A stretch of 64,000 nt of DNA from Clostridia bacterium (GTDB lineage Bacteria > Bacillota > Clostridia > Oscillospirales > CAG-272). Under the pieces are notes generated by a model. The model did not search any database. It worked only from the letters and a program-made list of their open reading frames with translations, and was not told the DNA's origin. Location: contig JAFQPI010000020.1 in the NCBI GenBank assembly GCA_017411805.1, forward strand, positions 35,584-99,583, written 5' to 3'. This document shows, in pieces, positions 26,567-33,876 of this stretch; position 1 is the first letter of the stretch; each line of letters opens with the position of its first letter. The position numbers and the translations under genes were made by a program.

Positions 26567-27379
26567 ATGATTATCGTTTATATTCTTATCGCGCTCGTCG
26601 CACTCACCGCGCTCTATATCTTCCTTCTCCGTCCCCGTACCGAGCATAAGACCTCGGTCGAGCCCCTCAAGGTTGACTACGCTCACCGCGGGCTCCACGG
26701 CGATTTTGCCGTGGAGAACACGATGCAGGCTTTCTATGCCGCTGAGCGCGAAGGCTACGGAATCGAGCTCGACGTCCGTCTTTCCTCCGACAACAAGGTA
26801 GTCGTTTTCCACGACGATACCCTCCAGCGTCTCTGCGACCGCACCGAGCGCGTCGACTCGAAGACCGCCTCGGAGCTTTCCTGGATCGACATCAAGGGCA
26901 CGTACGAGAAGATACCGCTTTTTGAGGACGTTCTTGCCACCATCGACCCCACAACTCCCCTCTGCATTGAGCTCAAGGGCAACGACACGCGCCTCTGTGT
27001 CGAGCTTGCCAAGCTCCTTGACAAGGAAGACAGATACTATTCGGTCAAGTCCTTCAACCCGATGCTCATCTCGTGGTACCGCAAGAACCGCCCGAGAGTC
27101 GTTCGCGGCGTGCTTGTTTCCAATTTCCTCGCAAAGGGTCACAAGGGCAATATCTTCACACGATTTATCGCAACTACAATGGTCCTCAACTGCATCGCAC
27201 AGCCCGACTACGTATCCTACGACTGCCGTCACCCCAAGCTTCTTCCCCTCGTGCTTTGCAAGAAGATCTATAACGTAATGACATTCACCTGGACCGTCAA
27301 CACCCCCGAGCTCTACGGCGAGGCAAAGGCGCGCGGCGACGTTCCCGTTTTTGAAGGCTTCGAGCCCAAGAGATATTGA
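26567..27379 (+). CDS. Membrane-anchored glycerophosphodiester phosphodiesterase
   Basis: This 270-residue protein has an N-terminal membrane helix (2-21) and a GDPD TIM barrel with the catalytic set H40-R41 (AHRG), E50 (ENT), E67 and D69 (IELDVR) and H82 (FHDDT). It hydrolyses glycerophosphodiesters to glycerol 3-phosphate and an alcohol, and may act on deacylated phospholipids or teichoic acid. It lies 13 bp after the MFS gene and 1 bp before murQ. Confidence 0.94.
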   Translation: MIIVYILIALVALTALYIFLLRPRTEHKTSVEPLKVDYAHRGLHGDFAVENTMQAFYAAEREGYGIELDVRLSSDNKVVVFHDDTLQRLCDRTERVDSKTASELSWIDIKGTYEKIPLFEDVLATIDPTTPLCIELKGNDTRLCVELAKLLDKEDRYYSVKSFNPMLISWYRKNRPRVVRGVLVSNFLAKGHKGNIFTRFIATTMVLNCIAQPDYVSYDCRHPKLLPLVLCKKIYNVMTFTWTVNTPELYGEAKARGDVPVFEGFEPKRY

Positions 27380-27380
27380 T

Positions 27381-28211
27381 ATGAGAGACAATTACGACTC
27401 TCTGAAGACCGAGGGCAGAAACCCTCGGACAATGGACATTGATAAGCTTTCCTCGCTCGAAATGGTGCGCCTCATAAACCAAGAGAACCGCGCCGTTGAG
27501 GACGGAATCGACGAGGCACTTCCCGAGATCGCGGCGGCTATCGATATGATCAGCGAAGCGATTGAAAATGGCGGTCACGTCATTTACGTCGGCTGCGGCA
27601 CCTCGGGCAGACTCGGAATCGTTGACGCCTCCGAATGTCCTCCGACCTTCGGCGTTGACTACGACCTCTTCCGCGGCGTTATCGCGGGGGGCAAAGAAGC
27701 AGTTTTCCGCGCTACCGAGAACGCCGAGGACAGCGAGGAAAAGGGTATGGTCGCGATTGAAACCGACGGCGCAGCCGCAGGCGACGTCGTTGTCGGACTT
27801 TCGGCATCGGGACGCGCCCCCTTCGTCATCGGTGCGCTCCAAAAGGCAAAAGAGCTCGGTTGCAAGACGATCGCCGTCACCTGCAATCCCGGTTCGCTTA
27901 TGGAAAATCACTGCGATATTGCCGTTTCGGTATACGTCGGTCCCGAGGTCATTTCGGGCTCAACGCGACTCAAGGCGGGCACGGCGCAGAAGCTGATACT
28001 TAATATGTTCTCGACCTGCGCGATGATCAAGACGGGAAAGGTCCGCTCGAACCTTATGGTAAACGTCCGCCCGACCAACGAAAAGCTCGTCGAGCGCGCA
28101 ACTCGTATCATTATGCAGCTTGCGGACGTAGATCGGGAGCACGCCGCCGAATTGCTTGCAAAATACGGAGACGTACCCACCGCGCTGGATGCTTACGCAA
28201 GTGGAAAGTGA
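27381..28211 (+). CDS. murQ: N-acetylmuramic acid 6-phosphate etherase
   Basis: I place the start at the ATG at 27381, 1 bp after the upstream stop, giving 276 residues. The SIS domain shows GCGTSGRLGIVDASECPPTFG with catalytic E85, and VVGLSASGRAPFV. MurQ removes D-lactate from MurNAc-6-phosphate to give GlcNAc-6-phosphate in peptidoglycan recycling. No nagA/nagB is close by. The C-terminus is slightly short (ends ...ALDAYASGK), and its last codons match the tandem repeat that follows, so the array seems to have replaced or grown from the gene's end. Confidence 0.96.
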   Translation: MRDNYDSLKTEGRNPRTMDIDKLSSLEMVRLINQENRAVEDGIDEALPEIAAAIDMISEAIENGGHVIYVGCGTSGRLGIVDASECPPTFGVDYDLFRGVIAGGKEAVFRATENAEDSEEKGMVAIETDGAAAGDVVVGLSASGRAPFVIGALQKAKELGCKTIAVTCNPGSLMENHCDIAVSVYVGPEVISGSTRLKAGTAQKLILNMFSTCAMIKTGKVRSNLMVNVRPTNEKLVERATRIIMQLADVDREHAAELLAKYGDVPTALDAYASGK

Positions 28212-28268
28212 AAAGTGGAAAGTGAAAAGTTGTGGTGAATTTCCTCGCTTTGCTCGGAAATTATCATT
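28200..28268 (+). repeat. Tandem GTGGAAAGTGAAAA array plus conserved hairpin (module copy 3)
   Basis: Two and a half copies of AGTGGAAAGTGAA begin inside the last codons of murQ (the unit contains its stop codon). GTGGTGAATTTCC, a loop, and GGAAATTATCATTAAA form the conserved hairpin at 28234-28268. Confidence 0.85.
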
Positions 28269-28278
28269 AAAACAAAAT

Positions 28279-28443
28279 ACAACAGCAGCGGAAAGTTTTC
28301 GTCCACCTTTTTCAAAAGGTGGTGGAGTTTGAGGCAAAGCCTCATTTCAATGCGGAGGCTTCAGCCTTCGCCACTACGCTTCAAAACGGTGAAGCTCCGC
28401 TTCTCCGTTTTGGACAGAGTCAATACTTCCCGAATGTAGGGAA
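28279..28443 (-). repeat. Structured repeat element A, copy 2 (inverted)
   Basis: Read on the minus strand: GTGACAGAG start, a long hairpin with stem AATACTTCCC/GGGAAGTATT, then CCAAAACG...CGTTTTGAAGCG, further hairpins, and the end GAAAACTTTCCGCTG. Loops and linkers match copy 1, whereas the first stem is entirely different but perfectly paired. Confidence 0.8.
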
Positions 28444-28506
28444 GTATTGATTCTCTGTCACCCCTTATTATTCAAATCCAAACAACCATTTTTACGGTAA
28501 AAAACA

Positions 28507-29601
28507 ATGTTTGAACTGACAAACGAACAAAGAAAATGCTTTGCAATACCTCCCGTGCTTGACACCTGGGAAAAAGTCGAGGTAAAGGCGGGACCTTATG
28601 ATCATTGCGTTACTTACGCCTATCTCGACGGCAGGCGGATCGTCAAGGTGATTAAGATCTCCGAAACGCGCGGTCAAGAAATGTATCACGAATACGGAGT
28701 CGATCAGATGCTCTCCGAGGACGGCACAAAAATCCTGCCGAAAACCGAAAAAGGCAAACCGCAGAATTTTACCGCACCCAACCTGCTCAAGAAAACGCCC
28801 CTCGGTATGACGCTCTCATTTTGCCGCGGATACGTTGACGTGATCAATAATACCGCGGATCAATACTATTATCGCTCGAATTACGAGGCAGCAGAAGTAT
28901 ACACTCTTGATGATCTATCAAAATGGGTAGATGATTGGTGCCGGGGTACGGGAGAAAAAGAACTCGCCGAGATCAACGAATTTGCAAATCGTCCGAAGAT
29001 CCATCAAAAATTCAGCGAAGGCGACTTTTTCAGGTACAGAATCAAGCGGGGTCTCTACGGCTACGGGCGGATAATGGTCGATTACGCCAAAATGAGAAAG
29101 GACGGCGTTCCATTCTGGGAAATATTTATGGGAAAACCGCTTTGCGTGGCTGTTTATCATATCGTAACAGATGACCCGAACGTAACCCCCGAACACCTCG
29201 TTAAACTAAAAATGCTGCCGTCGCAAATGATAATGGACAACGTTTTCTTTTACGGAGAATGCGAAGTTATCGGAAATATACCGCTCTCGCCCACGGAAGA
29301 TAATTTCACTATCCATTACGGAAACAGCATCAACGCACGTAAACCGCATTACCTCTATTATCAATGCGGAAAAAAGTTCGTGTCTCGCTTTGGCAAGAAG
29401 GAGCTATACGGCGACTTTATGAACAGCAGCATTGGATGGGACTTAAAAGTCGGGCTCCCGATACTGCTTGAGTGCATCAAGCAAAACTCCAACGATCCGT
29501 ATTGGAGTATGATAAAGCAGTGGCGCGCAAATGAGGATCTGCGAAATCCGAAGTTCAAAAAGGAACTGAAGGAGATCAAGAAGCAAATGGGAGTAAAATG
29601 A
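28507..29601 (+). CDS. Imm26-like domain protein
   Basis: In this 364-residue cytoplasmic protein the central part, KFSEGDFFRYRIKRGLYGYGRIMVDY (about 175-200), followed by VYHIVTDDPNVT and GECEVIGNIPL, resembles the Imm26 immunity domain found with polymorphic toxins. The N-terminal 130 residues are unrecognised. There is no good SD; ACGGTAA is the only candidate. No toxin gene is adjacent, although degraded coding-like sequence follows at 29598-29752. A solitary immunity or stress protein is the likely role. Confidence 0.6.
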   Translation: MFELTNEQRKCFAIPPVLDTWEKVEVKAGPYDHCVTYAYLDGRRIVKVIKISETRGQEMYHEYGVDQMLSEDGTKILPKTEKGKPQNFTAPNLLKKTPLGMTLSFCRGYVDVINNTADQYYYRSNYEAAEVYTLDDLSKWVDDWCRGTGEKELAEINEFANRPKIHQKFSEGDFFRYRIKRGLYGYGRIMVDYAKMRKDGVPFWEIFMGKPLCVAVYHIVTDDPNVTPEHLVKLKMLPSQMIMDNVFFYGECEVIGNIPLSPTEDNFTIHYGNSINARKPHYLYYQCGKKFVSRFGKKELYGDFMNSSIGWDLKVGLPILLECIKQNSNDPYWSMIKQWRANEDLRNPKFKKELKEIKKQMGVK

Positions 29602-29752
29602 GCCGATACGAATTTTTTAAAAGCACATTTTCCCAGTGCGAACAATGATGTAATTATGATACGATTACGCAGAAAAACAATTAATGAGCACTTATTCTTC
29701 GGACAAACTGATTGCCGCAGCCGAAGAATATTTTATCAACAATAACAAATAG
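29598..29752 (+). pseudogene. Possible remnant of one or two short genes after the Imm26-like gene
   Basis: A frame overlapping the upstream stop (ATGA) gives MSRYEFFKSTFSQCEQ and stops. About 70 bp later another ATG gives MSTYSSDKLIAAAEEYFINNNK and stops. Both look like N-termini of real proteins cut short by stops. No longer ORF links them. This could equally be chance. Confidence 0.35.
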
Positions 29753-29759
29753 TACGATC

Positions 29760-29978
29760 GGCAAAGCTTTCCGTTGTTCTGCCATCCAAAGTACAGAACG
29801 CTGAACAATAGTCTCGCGCTCTCAAGCTCCCCTTCCCGGTTTACGGGAAGGGGGCGGGGGATGGGTCCCTATTTGCAGAGACAAAAATATCAGGATATCG
29901 ACAAAATCCCTATGCGGGCGCGCAATTACCTGTTTGCACCCGCAGTAAGCACAAGCGTAAGCAAATATATAATAAAAT
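29760..29978 (+). repeat. Dispersed repeat element B, copy 1
   Basis: The shared segments are GTACAGAACGCTGAACAA, the CCCTTCCCGG-TTTA-CGGGAAGGG hairpin followed by a G-run and ATGGGTCCC, AGGATATCGACAAAA, and CGCGCAATTACCTG...GCACCCGCAGTAAGCAC. Copies 2 and 3 lie at 37230-37604 and 63725-63990. No coding potential. Confidence 0.8.
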
Positions 29979-30106
29979 TGAAAATTTCCGCCTCAGCGGA
30001 AATTCACCTTAAACTTTCCGCATAGCGGAAACATTAACTCGCGCCGCGCGCGATATTAACTTGTGCGCAGCGCAATCTTAACTCGGCGCAAGCCGACATT
30101 AACTCA
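29979..30106 (-). repeat. Mini-hairpin array plus conserved hairpin (module copy 4)
   Basis: On the minus strand GAGTTAATGTCGGCTTGCGCCGA and following units repeat the design of copy 2: mini-hairpins joined by GTTAAKRT, then TTAAGGTGAATTTCCGC and the conserved hairpin (stem AATTTCCGC/GCGGAAATT). The array ends 3 bp from the start codon of the decarboxylase on the other strand. Confidence 0.88.
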
Positions 30107-30108
30107 AA

Positions 30109-31443
30109 ATGAAAACAGAATTCCAATCAAAAATCGAAGAAATAACCTCAGCGTCTATCCCAATGCACATGCCGGGGCACAAGAGGAATACCGAAATGCT
30201 CGGCTCCGAGCTTCCCTACCCGATAGACCTCACCGAGATCGACGGTGCGGACGACCTGCACGATCCCGAGGAAGGCGGCATAATCGGCTCGCTCTGCGAA
30301 AAATATGCATCGCTTTATAAAGCAAGATCGGCGCATCCGCTCGTAAACGGCTCGACCTGCGGAATCCTCGCGGGAATCCGCACGCTGACTCGCCCGGGCG
30401 ACTCGGTAATAGTCGCGCGCAACTGCCACAAATCGGTCTGGCACGCCATCGAGCTCTGCCGACTCGATCCCATCTGCATCCTCCCGCCAATCATAGAGGA
30501 ACACGGCATCTGCGGCGCGATCACCCCTGACGCCGTCGAGGAAGCCTTTGAGCGTTCGGGCGGCGCGGTCTGCGTGATCCTCACATCGCCGACCTACGAG
30601 GGCGTGATCTCGGATGTAGGCGCGATCGCGGAAATCTGCCGTAAACACAACGCCGCGCTCTTCGTCGATGCCGCGCACGGCGCGCACCTCGGTTTTTCAG
30701 AGCATTTTCCCGAATTTCCGAGAGGTGCTGATATCGCGGTCACAAGTCTGCACAAGACCCTCCCCGCTCTGACGGGAACGGCTCTCGGTCTCGTTTTCAA
30801 TGAAAAATATTCCGCTCGCTTTGCCCGCAATCTCGGCGTTTTTGAAACGAGCAGTCCTTCCTATATATTGATGAACTCGATCGCAAAATGCGCCGACATC
30901 CTCTCGGACAGGAGCGATCTGTTTAATACTTATCGAGCGATTCTCGACGATTTTTACGCTTCAACACAGCCGAAGAAGCTGAAGCTCATCAAGACCGACG
31001 ACGTCGGAAAGATCTCGATCTCGACGAGAAATACGACCTTCACAGGATCGTCTCTCGCAAAAGCTCTGCGCGAAAGATTCGGCATCGAACCCGAAATGGT
31101 TCATTCTGACTATCTGCTCTGTATGACCTCGATCTGCGACACCGCGGAAAATCTTGCCGCACTCTCTCGTGCCATAATAACGCTTGACTCGGAAGCAGAG
31201 TATTTGGACGGCAAGAGCTATCCCTCCTTCATCACCGAATTGCCGCCCGCAGAGATTCCTCTCGCGGAAGCTGTATGGAGCAATATTCCCGACGGCGGCG
31301 AAATCTCGAACGCCTACGTCTGGGTCTATCCTCCCGGTGTTCCTCTGCTCTTACCCGGCGAAAGGATCACCGACGAGATAAAAAAGCACCTCGAGATGCT
31401 TAAAAATTCGGGGATTTCGCCAAAAATCATCAAAACCTCTTGA
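30109..31443 (+). CDS. Orn/Lys/Arg decarboxylase family PLP enzyme
   Basis: This 444-residue fold-type I PLP enzyme has MHMPGHKR at 19-26, the cofactor-binding D187 in FVDAAHGAHLGF, and the Schiff-base K216 in TSLHKTLPALTG. It lacks the N-terminal wing and the long C-terminal domain of enterobacterial enzymes, as do Gram-positive SpeA-like forms. It makes a polyamine precursor or diamine; the substrate is unresolved. No SD is visible, because a mini-hairpin array abuts the start codon. The stop codon lies in the -35 box of the next gene. Confidence 0.92.
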   Translation: MKTEFQSKIEEITSASIPMHMPGHKRNTEMLGSELPYPIDLTEIDGADDLHDPEEGGIIGSLCEKYASLYKARSAHPLVNGSTCGILAGIRTLTRPGDSVIVARNCHKSVWHAIELCRLDPICILPPIIEEHGICGAITPDAVEEAFERSGGAVCVILTSPTYEGVISDVGAIAEICRKHNAALFVDAAHGAHLGFSEHFPEFPRGADIAVTSLHKTLPALTGTALGLVFNEKYSARFARNLGVFETSSPSYILMNSIAKCADILSDRSDLFNTYRAILDDFYASTQPKKLKLIKTDDVGKISISTRNTTFTGSSLAKALRERFGIEPEMVHSDYLLCMTSICDTAENLAALSRAIITLDSEAEYLDGKSYPSFITELPPAEIPLAEAVWSNIPDGGEISNAYVWVYPPGVPLLLPGERITDEIKKHLEMLKNSGISPKIIKTS

Positions 31444-31468
31444 CAAACGCACAAAAATCATTTATACT
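31440..31468 (+). promoter_or_regulatory. Promoter of the SCIFF operon
   Basis: TTGACA (31440-31445), 17-bp spacer, TATACT (31463-31468). The TGA in the -35 box is the stop codon of the decarboxylase. Confidence 0.88.
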
Positions 31469-31508
31469 ATATAGTGCATATTTAATATTTGAAAGGTGGA
31501 ATTTTACT

Positions 31509-31655
31509 ATGAAGAGAATTCGTACTATCAATACCCGTGACCTCCGCGCTTCCGTTAAGAACGGCGGATGCGGCGAGTGCCAGACCTCCTGCCAGTCCGC
31601 TTGCAAGACCTCTTGCGGCGTTGCTAACCAGGCTTGCGAGAAGAAGGCTAAGTAA
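31509..31655 (+). CDS. scfA: SCIFF ranthipeptide precursor (six Cys in forty-five)
   Basis: This 48-residue peptide has six cysteines at 21, 24, 28, 32, 36 and 43, and the highly conserved tail CKTSCGVANQACEK. It is the precursor of the SCIFF ranthipeptide found in almost all Clostridia; the maturase makes a thioether between a Cys and a Thr. The leader (MKRIRTINTRDLRASVKNGG) is presumably bound by the maturase's N-terminal domain. The SD AAAGGTGG lies 9 nt upstream. Its own strong promoter and the hairpin after it should give more peptide than maturase. Confidence 0.97.
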   Translation: MKRIRTINTRDLRASVKNGGCGECQTSCQSACKTSCGVANQACEKKAK

Positions 31656-31663
31656 GTAAGTAA

Positions 31664-31694
31664 AATAAGCCGCCGCAGATAGCGGCGGCTTATT
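31664..31694 (+). terminator. Attenuator-like hairpin between SCIFF peptide and maturase
   Basis: AATAAGCCGCCGC pairs with GCGGCGGCTTATT (13 bp) around a 5-nt loop. The following T-run is weak, so partial termination or 3'-end protection is likely. Confidence 0.75.
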
Positions 31695-31712
31695 AATCTG
31701 ATGAGGTAAATA

Positions 31713-33092
31713 ATGATCCATTCCTATAAACTTAACGGTTACAATATCGTTCTTGACGTCGGATCGGGTGCGGTCCACGCGGTCGATGATCTTGCATACG
31801 ACGTCATCAATCTCTACGAAACCAAGCCTGCGGACGAGATAGTCAAGGTCTGCCTTGAAAAATTCGCTTCCGATGGCATCACCGAGCAGGATATCCTCGA
31901 CACGATCTCGGACGTAGAGGAGCTCAAAGCTGACGGCAAGCTCTACGCGGAGGACATCTACGCTCCCCTCGTCGGCAAGCTCAAGAACAATTCGAATATC
32001 GTCAAGGCACTCTGCCTGCACGTTGCCCACACCTGCAACCTCAATTGCGAATACTGCTTCGCGGCACAGGGTCGTTTCCATGGGGAACGCGCTCTGATGT
32101 CATTTGAGGTCGGCAAGCGTGCGCTCGATTTTCTCGTTGAAAACTCGGGAACACGCCACAACCTTGAGGTCGACTTCTTCGGCGGCGAGCCGCTGATGAA
32201 CTGGCAGGTCGTCAAGGATCTCGTTGCCTACGCGCGCTCGATCGAGGAGGCCGCGGGCAAGCATTTCCGCTTCACTCTGACGACGAACGGCGTGATGATC
32301 GACGACGATGTTATCGACTTTGCCAACCGCGAGATGGACAACGTCGTTCTCTCCCTCGACGGCAGACGACACGTGCACGACAATCTCCGCAAGACGGTAA
32401 ACGGCAAGGGCTCGTACGATCTGATTCTTCCGAAGTTCAAGGAATTTGTCACCCGCCGCGGCGACAAGGGCTACTATATGCGCGGCACCTACACCAAGTT
32501 CAACACCGATTTCTGCTCCGATATCATACATATGGCAGACGAGGGCTTTACCGAGCTTTCGATGGAGCCCGTAGTATGTCCTCCCGGCGACCCATACGCG
32601 CTCGGCGACGAGGATCTGCCCGTACTTTACGAGCAGTACGAAAAGCTCGCGCTCGAGATGATGGACCGCAAGAAGAAGGGCAAACCGATCACCTTCTATC
32701 ATTATATGCTCGACCTTGAGGGCGGTCCCTGCATCTACAAGAGAATTTCGGGCTGCGGCTCGGGCACCGAATATATGGCTGTCACTCCTTGGGGCGACCT
32801 TTACCCCTGCCATCAGTTCGTCGGCGACGAGAAATATCTCCTCGGCGACATCTGGAAGGGCGTGACGAACGACGCGATCCGCGACGAATTCCGCTCCTGC
32901 TCGGCATATTCGAGAGAAGAATGCCGCGATTGCTGGGCAAGACTTTACTGCTCGGGCGGCTGCGCGGCGAACTCCTACCACGCGACCGGAAGCGTAAACG
33001 GCGTCTACGAGTACGGATGTAAGCTTTTCAAGAAGCGAATCGAGTGCGCGATCATGCTCAAGGTAGCTGAGGCGTGCGAGGAAGAAGAATAA
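31713..33092 (+). CDS. scfB: SCIFF radical SAM maturase (SPASM)
   Basis: This 459-residue protein has a peptide-recognition (PqqD-like) region at about 1-90, and the radical SAM motif CNLNCEYC with C108, C112 and C115 binding the catalytic [4Fe-4S] cluster. The C-terminal SPASM region has many cysteines (PCHQF, CRDCWARLYCSGGC, YGCKLF) for auxiliary clusters. It installs the thioether bridge in the SCIFF peptide encoded just upstream. The SD GAGGTAA precedes the start. No dedicated protease or exporter is adjacent. Confidence 0.97.
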   Translation: MIHSYKLNGYNIVLDVGSGAVHAVDDLAYDVINLYETKPADEIVKVCLEKFASDGITEQDILDTISDVEELKADGKLYAEDIYAPLVGKLKNNSNIVKALCLHVAHTCNLNCEYCFAAQGRFHGERALMSFEVGKRALDFLVENSGTRHNLEVDFFGGEPLMNWQVVKDLVAYARSIEEAAGKHFRFTLTTNGVMIDDDVIDFANREMDNVVLSLDGRRHVHDNLRKTVNGKGSYDLILPKFKEFVTRRGDKGYYMRGTYTKFNTDFCSDIIHMADEGFTELSMEPVVCPPGDPYALGDEDLPVLYEQYEKLALEMMDRKKKGKPITFYHYMLDLEGGPCIYKRISGCGSGTEYMAVTPWGDLYPCHQFVGDEKYLLGDIWKGVTNDAIRDEFRSCSAYSREECRDCWARLYCSGGCAANSYHATGSVNGVYEYGCKLFKKRIECAIMLKVAEACEEEE

Positions 33093-33153
33093 AGTGGCTA
33101 GTGACTAGTGAAAGGTAAATTTCCGCCCTGATCGGGCAGAAATTTTCATTTTA
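33093..33153 (+). repeat. Tandem AGTGGCTAGTGACTAGTG array plus conserved hairpin (module copy 5)
   Basis: Directly after the scfB stop, CTAGTGA-like units are followed by AAAGGTAAATTTC, CGCCCTGATCGGGC and AGAAATTTTCATTTTA, the conserved hairpin (33114-33153). Confidence 0.85.
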
Positions 33154-33164
33154 AATAAAAAAGA

Positions 33165-33348
33165 ACAAAAGTTTGATCAAACTTTTCAAAGTTTGCGGAT
33201 TCTTAAGGCAGCGCCTTAAGTCGCCGTCCGCAGACGGCGAAACACTCCCTTGCGCTTCAAAACGGCGCCGCCCCCGGCGACGTTTTGGAAGGAGTAAAAT
33301 CTCCCTTGATGGGAGATTTTTGCTCCTTCACTCCCTTCGTAAACCGAA
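33165..33348 (-). repeat. Structured repeat element A, copy 3 (inverted)
   Basis: On the minus strand: GTGAAGGAGCAAAAATCTCCC hairpin a, the linker TTTACTCCTTCC, hairpin b (AAAACG/CGTTTT), linker GAAGCGCA, hairpin c CGCCG-TCTGCGGA-CGGCG, hairpin d CTTAAGGC/GCCTTAAG, and CAAACTTTGAAAAGTTTG. Stem c differs from copy 1 at most positions yet remains paired, with the same loop. Confidence 0.85.
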
Positions 33349-33402
33349 TGTAGGAGTTAAAAGCGCAAACTTCTCGGTTTTGTTTTCTGAATCACGCATA
33401 AT

Positions 33403-33450
33403 AAAACGACACGCTATTCGGTCAATTCCAATAGTGTGTCGTTTTTTTAT
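33403..33450. terminator. Bidirectional terminator between scfB region and Xre gene
   Basis: AAAACGACACGCTATT and AATAGTGTGTCGTTTT form a 16-bp stem with one mismatch, and T-runs lie on both strands. It separates convergent transcription units. Confidence 0.9.
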
Positions 33451-33497
33451 AAAAAAATTAATCATTCTTTCGCGTAGTTTTCTGCCTATCGATCGTT

Positions 33498-33755
33498 TTA
33501 TTCATCGCTCTCTCTATCAATAAACAGTTCTTCCATCGGAACGTTCAAAATCTTGGCGATTGCAAATATTTCTCTGTCCGTTGCACTCCTTAACTGTCCT
33601 TCGAGCTTCGAATAGCTTGTAGGATTTATATCGCAGCCCATCACTTGAATCTTTGCAATAAAATCTCTCTGCTTTATTCCGCGCTCTTTTCTCAAACGCT
33701 CAATATTTTTGCCGACCATATTGTAGGTTCCGTATGACTTTTTCCTGATCTTCAT
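33498..33755 (-). CDS. Xre-family transcriptional regulator
   Basis: This 85-residue protein starts at the ATG at 33755 with GGAGG 5 nt upstream. It has one HTH_3 domain: IERLRKERGIKQRDFIAKIQVMGCDINPTSYSKLEGQLRSATDREIFAIAKILNV. It is divergent from the LRR lipoprotein gene, and the shared 120-bp region holds two copies of a 15-bp palindrome that is its likely operator. It is AT-rich, like the two genes it faces. Confidence 0.92.
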   Translation of the reverse strand: MKIRKKSYGTYNMVGKNIERLRKERGIKQRDFIAKIQVMGCDINPTSYSKLEGQLRSATDREIFAIAKILNVPMEELFIDRESDE

Positions 33756-33797
33756 ATACACCTCCGGCTTTTTTTATAATTATATTCCTAAAATCTC

Positions 33798-33848
33798 TTG
33801 ACAAAATTCTGTTTTGGAATTATAATATAAATAATTCCGTTTTGGAAT
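33798..33848 (+). promoter_or_regulatory. Perfect consensus promoter with two palindromic operators
   Basis: TTGACA (33798-33803), 17 bp, TATAAT (33821-33826). The palindrome ATTCTGTTTTGGAAT (33806-33820) fills the spacer. A second, fully symmetrical copy, ATTCCGTTTTGGAAT, lies 28 bp further on (33834-33848) over the transcription start. Binding at either would block RNA polymerase; the adjacent Xre protein is the obvious candidate. Confidence 0.88.
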
Positions 33849-33876
33849 AATAATTTGACAAAAAAGGAACAGTACA

